From Gemmatimonadota bacterium (GTDB lineage Bacteria > 4572-55 > J002): 45,051 bases of DNA. The stretch's first letter is position 1. The number at the start of each line of letters is the position of its first letter. The notes under the pieces were generated by a model that made no database searches, had not been told where the DNA came from, and worked only from the letters and a program-made list of their open reading frames with translations. The position numbers and the translations under genes are program-made. Where the stretch lies: the NCBI GenBank assembly GCA_003697105.1, contig RFFQ01000183.1:1-45051 (forward strand), written 5' to 3'. Below are positions 43,635 to 45,051 of the stretch, one piece after another.

Positions 43635-44998
43635 TGATTACCAGTATTAATCCGGCTACGAATGAGCAAATTCATTCGTATGATGAAATGACGCCCGATC
43701 AGGTGGATCAAATTATCCATGAGGCTGATCGGGCGTTTCACAATTGGCGCAAAGTGCCTTTCCCCGAGCGCTCGCGGCTGATGAACCAAGCCGCGACGAT
43801 CTTACGGCAAAATGTGACGGAATACGCCCGCCTGATGACGCTCGAAATGGGCAAAACACTGAAGGAAGCCCGTGCCGAAGTGGAAAAGTGTGCGTGGGTT
43901 TGTGAGTATTATGCGGAAAACGCCGAAATATTTTTGCAAGATGAAGTGATTGCGACAGATGCCCGCCATAGCTTTGTCACATTCCAACCCTTAGGGGTCA
44001 TCTTAGCCGTGATGCCGTGGAATTTTCCTTTCTGGCAGGTTTTCCGGTTTGCAGCTCCGGCATTGATGGCAGGTAACGTGGGCGTGCTAAAACATGCCTC
44101 CAATGTTTTTGGTTGTGCCCTAGCTATTGAAGATGTTTTTCGCCAAGCGGGTTTTCCAGAAAATGTTTTTCGGAGCGTGTTGATCGGGAGTTCCCGCGTA
44201 AATGCTGTGATTGAACATCCAAACGTGAAAGCCGTGACTCTAACGGGAAGTACACCGGCAGGTAAAGCCGTTGCCCAAAAAGCAGGTGAATGCCTCAAAA
44301 AAACGGTACTAGAACTGGGGGGAAGTGACCCCTACCTCATTTTAGAAGATGCCGATCTGGAACACGCCGCCCAAACGTGTGCCACAAGCCGCTTGATCAA
44401 TGCCGGACAAAGTTGTATTGCCGCGAAACGGTTCATCGTAGTGAACGCGGTGCGCGAGCGCTTCACCACATTGTTTGTGGGTGAAATGCGACAGCGAAAA
44501 ATGGGAGATCCGTTTGACGAAACGGTCGATTTAGGTCCGCAAGCTCGGGCAGACCTGCGCGACGAACTTCACCAACAAGTTCAGCAGAGCATCAAGCTGG
44601 GCGCCACCTGCTTATTAGGCGGTGAAATCCCACCGGGTAAAGGAGCATTCTATCCCCCAACCGTCTTAACGGGAGTTTCCAAAGGGATGCCGGCGTATGA
44701 CGAAGAGCTTTTTGGTCCGGTTGCCGCGATCATTCCGGCGAAAGATGAAGCAGAGGCCATCCGCATCGCGAATGATTCCGCTTTCGGCTTGGGTGCCGCA
44801 ATCTTCACTCAGGATATCGAAAAAGGTCAGCGTCTTGCCGCCGAAGAGATTCAGGCTGGGTGCGTGTTTGTCAACAGTTTTGTCAAATCAGACCCGCGCC
44901 TGCCGTTTGGAGGGGTCAAGGCAAGTGGTTATGGGAGGGAACTTGCACAGTTTGGCATCCGAGAATTTGTGAATATCAAGACCGTCTGGATCAAATGA
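43634..44998 (+). CDS. succinate-semialdehyde dehydrogenase-like aldehyde dehydrogenase
   Basis: A 454-residue NAD(P)-dependent aldehyde dehydrogenase. Glu227 in VLELGGSDPYL and catalytic Cys261 in NAGQSCIAAKR are intact; MPWNFPFWQ and GSTPAGKAVAQKAGE are family motifs, and PFGGVKASGYGRE closes the active site. Its length fits the short GabD-type succinate-semialdehyde dehydrogenases (about 455). The exact aldehyde is not certain. AAAGGAGG (43622-43629) fits the ATG at 43634 better than the one at 43631; either way the start overlaps the CpcT-like stop codon, which implies translational coupling. Confidence 0.9.
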   Translation: MITSINPATNEQIHSYDEMTPDQVDQIIHEADRAFHNWRKVPFPERSRLMNQAATILRQNVTEYARLMTLEMGKTLKEARAEVEKCAWVCEYYAENAEIFLQDEVIATDARHSFVTFQPLGVILAVMPWNFPFWQVFRFAAPALMAGNVGVLKHASNVFGCALAIEDVFRQAGFPENVFRSVLIGSSRVNAVIEHPNVKAVTLTGSTPAGKAVAQKAGECLKKTVLELGGSDPYLILEDADLEHAAQTCATSRLINAGQSCIAAKRFIVVNAVRERFTTLFVGEMRQRKMGDPFDETVDLGPQARADLRDELHQQVQQSIKLGATCLLGGEIPPGKGAFYPPTVLTGVSKGMPAYDEELFGPVAAIIPAKDEAEAIRIANDSAFGLGAAIFTQDIEKGQRLAAEEIQAGCVFVNSFVKSDPRLPFGGVKASGYGRELAQFGIREFVNIKTVWIK

Positions 44999-45051
44999 CG
45001 GTTTGTTTGCCACCGTACACTTAATTTTCGGTTTACGATGACAGCCAGTCC

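Overview
The window looks like the chromosome of an uncultured Gram-negative bacterium. Outer-membrane and envelope genes support this: an MlaE-type permease, SPOR and SLBB proteins, a parvulin lipoprotein and lipoboxes. A GWxTD-domain lipoprotein, a family seen mainly in FCB-type candidate phyla such as KSB1, Zixibacteria, Marinimicrobia and Calditrichota, points to that part of the tree. I cannot resolve the phylum. No rRNA, CRISPR array or intact insertion sequence was found; there is one tRNA gene.

Layout. 1-2.3 kb: partial Rpn/YhgA-type nuclease, clpP, acyl-CoA dehydrogenase. 2.4-7.4 kb: MlaE permease, MsbA-like exporter, PhnC-type ATPase and a fused PhnE-PhnE permease, all on the plus strand. 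7.5-8.9 kb: gatD, an archaeal-type subunit of Glu-tRNA(Gln) amidotransferase. 9.0-12.9 kb: a giant GAF/PAS histidine kinase. 13.2-19.6 kb (minus): PhnD-like binding lipoprotein, exported YidD, SLBB protein, double-parvulin lipoprotein, TPR-SPOR protein, ssb, a cysteine-less thioredoxin-fold protein and tRNA-Gln(UUG) with a near-perfect promoter. 19.8-23.5 kb: SDR, HAD phosphatase, MFS transporter and a DUF5996-like protein. 23.5-24.9 kb: a scar made of an hsdR deletion remnant, a frameshifted REP-associated (RAYT) transposase and several palindromic REP-like elements. 25-30.1 kb (minus): fabG, folA, thyA, GWxTD lipoprotein and a TPR protein. 30.4-34.7 kb: iodotyrosine-deiodinase-like flavoprotein, PhoR-like kinase, guaB. 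34.9-39.1 kb: a coiled-coil membrane protein and an unrecognised 953-residue membrane-anchored protein. 39.2-45 kb: M42 aminopeptidase, a conventional ATP-grasp ligase followed by a circularly permuted ATP-grasp protein, a CpcT/CpeT-like secreted protein and an aldehyde dehydrogenase.

How the genes work together. fabG, folA and thyA form a compact biosynthetic run; thyA and folA overlap by 4 nt and together recycle folate for dTMP. PhnC, PhnE-PhnE and the distant PhnD probably make one anion importer. The 13-19 kb minus-strand block is an envelope-maintenance set. The two ATP-grasp genes share a consensus promoter whose -35 box lies inside a 27-bp palindrome; a palindrome with the same arms and spacing lies between gatD and the giant kinase. 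That shared site, bacterial gatD and the ATP-grasp pair are the best leads for something undescribed.

All functional calls come from reading motifs by eye; no database search was run. Start codons were moved from the longest reading frame wherever a better ribosome-binding site and the family N-terminus agreed.
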